Below are positions 63,246-64,000 of a stretch of 64,000 nucleotides of DNA, piece after piece. Source of the stretch: Aureimonas altamirensis (GTDB lineage: Bacteria > Pseudomonadota > Alphaproteobacteria > Rhizobiales > Rhizobiaceae); contig NZ_JAMQCO010000003.1 of the NCBI RefSeq assembly GCF_023702225.1, positions 62,001 to 126,000 of the forward strand, given 5' to 3'. The notes beneath the pieces are model-generated. The model did no database searches and had not been told where the DNA came from. It was given only the letters and a program-made list of their open reading frames with translations. Positions within the stretch are counted from its first letter, which is position 1; each line of letters starts with the position of its first letter. The position numbers were made by a program, and so were the translations under genes.

Positions 63246-64000
63246 CGGCGCTTCGACACGCGGTTTCCACGCAGCCGGCCGCCCTGTCCCGGAGTGGCGA
63301 TGCCGTCTACGCGCTGCGCAACGTCTCGAAGACCTATGGCCGGGGCGCCATCCGCGCCCTCGACCATGTGGATCTGACGCTGGAGCGTGGCACTTTCAGC
63401 TCCATCATCGGTCCATCCGGCTGCGGCAAATCCACGCTGCTGAAGATCATGGCCGGGCTGACGCCGCCCTCGTCCGGCAGCGTCATGCTGGAGGGGCGGC
63501 CGGTAACGGGGCCGCGGCGCGACATCGGCATGATGTTCCAGCAGGCGACACTGTTCCCCTGGCGCACGACCATCGAGAACATCCTGCTTCCCATTGCGAT
63601 CCGCGATGGGGCGTCGGCTGCGAAGGCGAAGGAACCTGCGGCCCGCGCGCTGCTCGACCTCGTGGGTCTCAAGGGATTTGCCGAAGTCTATCCCGACAAG
63701 CTGTCGGGCGGCATGGCGCAGCGTGCCGCGATCTGCCGGATGCTGGTGACGGAGCCGTCCGTTCTTCTGCTGGACGAGCCGTTCAGCGCGTTGGACGAGT
63801 TGTCGCGCGATTTCATGAACATGGAACTGCAGCGCATCTGCATGGAGAAGCAGGCGACGGCCTTCCTGATCACCCATTCCATTCCCGAGGCCGTCATCCT
63901 GTCGGACGTCGTCTACGTCATGTCGAAGCGGCCCGGCCGCTTTGTCGAGACGATCCATATCGAGCTCGACCGTCCGCGCACGCTGGACATGCTCACCTCG
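63242..64000 (+). CDS. ABC transporter ATP-binding protein (3' end outside window)
   Basis: This is the 5' part of the importer's ATPase. It starts with an ATG overlapping the receptor stop and stays open for 253 codons to the window edge. Walker A is GPSGCGKSTLLK, the Q-loop MMFQQATLFPWRTT, the signature KLSGGMAQRAAICR, Walker B VLLLDEPFSALDE and the switch His is in FLITHSIPEAV. The FPWRTT after the Q-loop matches SsuB/TauB-type ATPases. A permease gene would be expected next. Confidence 0.9.
   Translation, partial: MTALRHAVSTQPAALSRSGDAVYALRNVSKTYGRGAIRALDHVDLTLERGTFSSIIGPSGCGKSTLLKIMAGLTPPSSGSVMLEGRPVTGPRRDIGMMFQQATLFPWRTTIENILLPIAIRDGASAAKAKEPAARALLDLVGLKGFAEVYPDKLSGGMAQRAAICRMLVTEPSVLLLDEPFSALDELSRDFMNMELQRICMEKQATAFLITHSIPEAVILSDVVYVMSKRPGRFVETIHIELDRPRTLDMLTS

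Noticed and set aside
1-64000. tRNA, rRNA, CRISPR, IS or integron elements
   Set aside because: No cloverleaf, repeat array, terminal inverted repeat or transposase motif was found. The gaps are at most about 205 bp and contain only the hairpins and dyads listed.

Overview
This 64 kb window is a high-GC bacterial chromosome segment with densely packed, vertically inherited genes. The contents point to an alphaproteobacterium of the order Hyphomicrobiales (Rhizobiales): the pdxH / J-protein / fabI / phosphatase / aroC / xseB / dxs / tlyA string, a split F0 cluster with two b-type subunits (atpI-atpB-atpE-atpG-atpF), glyQ and glyS as separate genes, and a DUF6101-like protein. I cannot fix the genus from sequence alone. 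I see no rRNA, tRNA, CRISPR array, insertion sequence or prophage, and no gene-free stretch longer than about 205 bp.

Layout. (1) 1-11.8 kb is housekeeping: the end of tldD, pdxH, a small lipoprotein, a J-domain protein, fabI, a histidine phosphatase, aroC, an HDAC-like deacetylase, xseB, dxs, tlyA, a 23S-type rRNA uridine methyltransferase and a DedA protein. Many of these overlap by 4 nt and are probably translationally coupled. (2) 11.8-14.3 kb and 22.4-28.1 kb are two minus-strand acyl-CoA oxidation operons. One is an acyl-CoA dehydrogenase with an enoyl-CoA hydratase; the other is FadE, thiolase and a FadJ-like protein. Both carry a TTACG/CGTAA-type dyad upstream. (3) 14.4-22.3 kb lies between them and is the most unusual part. 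It is a minus-strand cluster with an RraA-type aldolase, two D-2-hydroxyacid dehydrogenases, a PPC/DUF296 protein, an unrecognised 300-residue histidine-rich protein built from two tandem repeats, and a NitT/TauT-type ABC importer, with a divergent LysR regulator. I read it as a candidate undescribed uptake and catabolism system for a small acid.

(4) 28.2-32.3 kb holds purD, ubiA, a zinc alcohol dehydrogenase and a DUF6101-like protein. (5) 32.5-37.2 kb holds a Tat-exported ADP-ribose/CDP-alcohol diphosphatase-like enzyme placed directly upstream of an AfuABC/FbpABC-type importer, possibly a phosphoester-scavenging module. (6) 37.3-47.8 kb holds a D-2-hydroxyglutarate dehydrogenase-like flavoenzyme, TsaC/Sua5, a secreted GH25 muramidase-like protein, and a glyQ/glyS operon that also carries a zinc protease, an S49 peptidase, an N6-adenine-type methyltransferase and a DUF2007 protein. 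(7) 47.9-54.9 kb is plus-strand: a polyprenyl diphosphate synthase, a TPR protein, ispE, moaB, a PA0069-type radical SAM protein and rnhB, with a short glycosyltransferase on the minus strand. (8) 55.0-61.2 kb is minus-strand: a YfgM-like TPR protein, der, a SleB-type cell-wall hydrolase, then the F0 genes, where atpE is bracketed by strong stem-loops. (9) 61.3-64 kb holds an SDR and the start of a second NitT/TauT-type importer, which runs off the right edge.

Functionally, dxs, ispE, the polyprenyl synthase and ubiA connect the MEP pathway to quinone side-chain synthesis. The two fatty-acid operons probably share a regulator, and the two NMT1-type importers plus the AfuABC-like importer suggest scavenging of low-concentration organic solutes.
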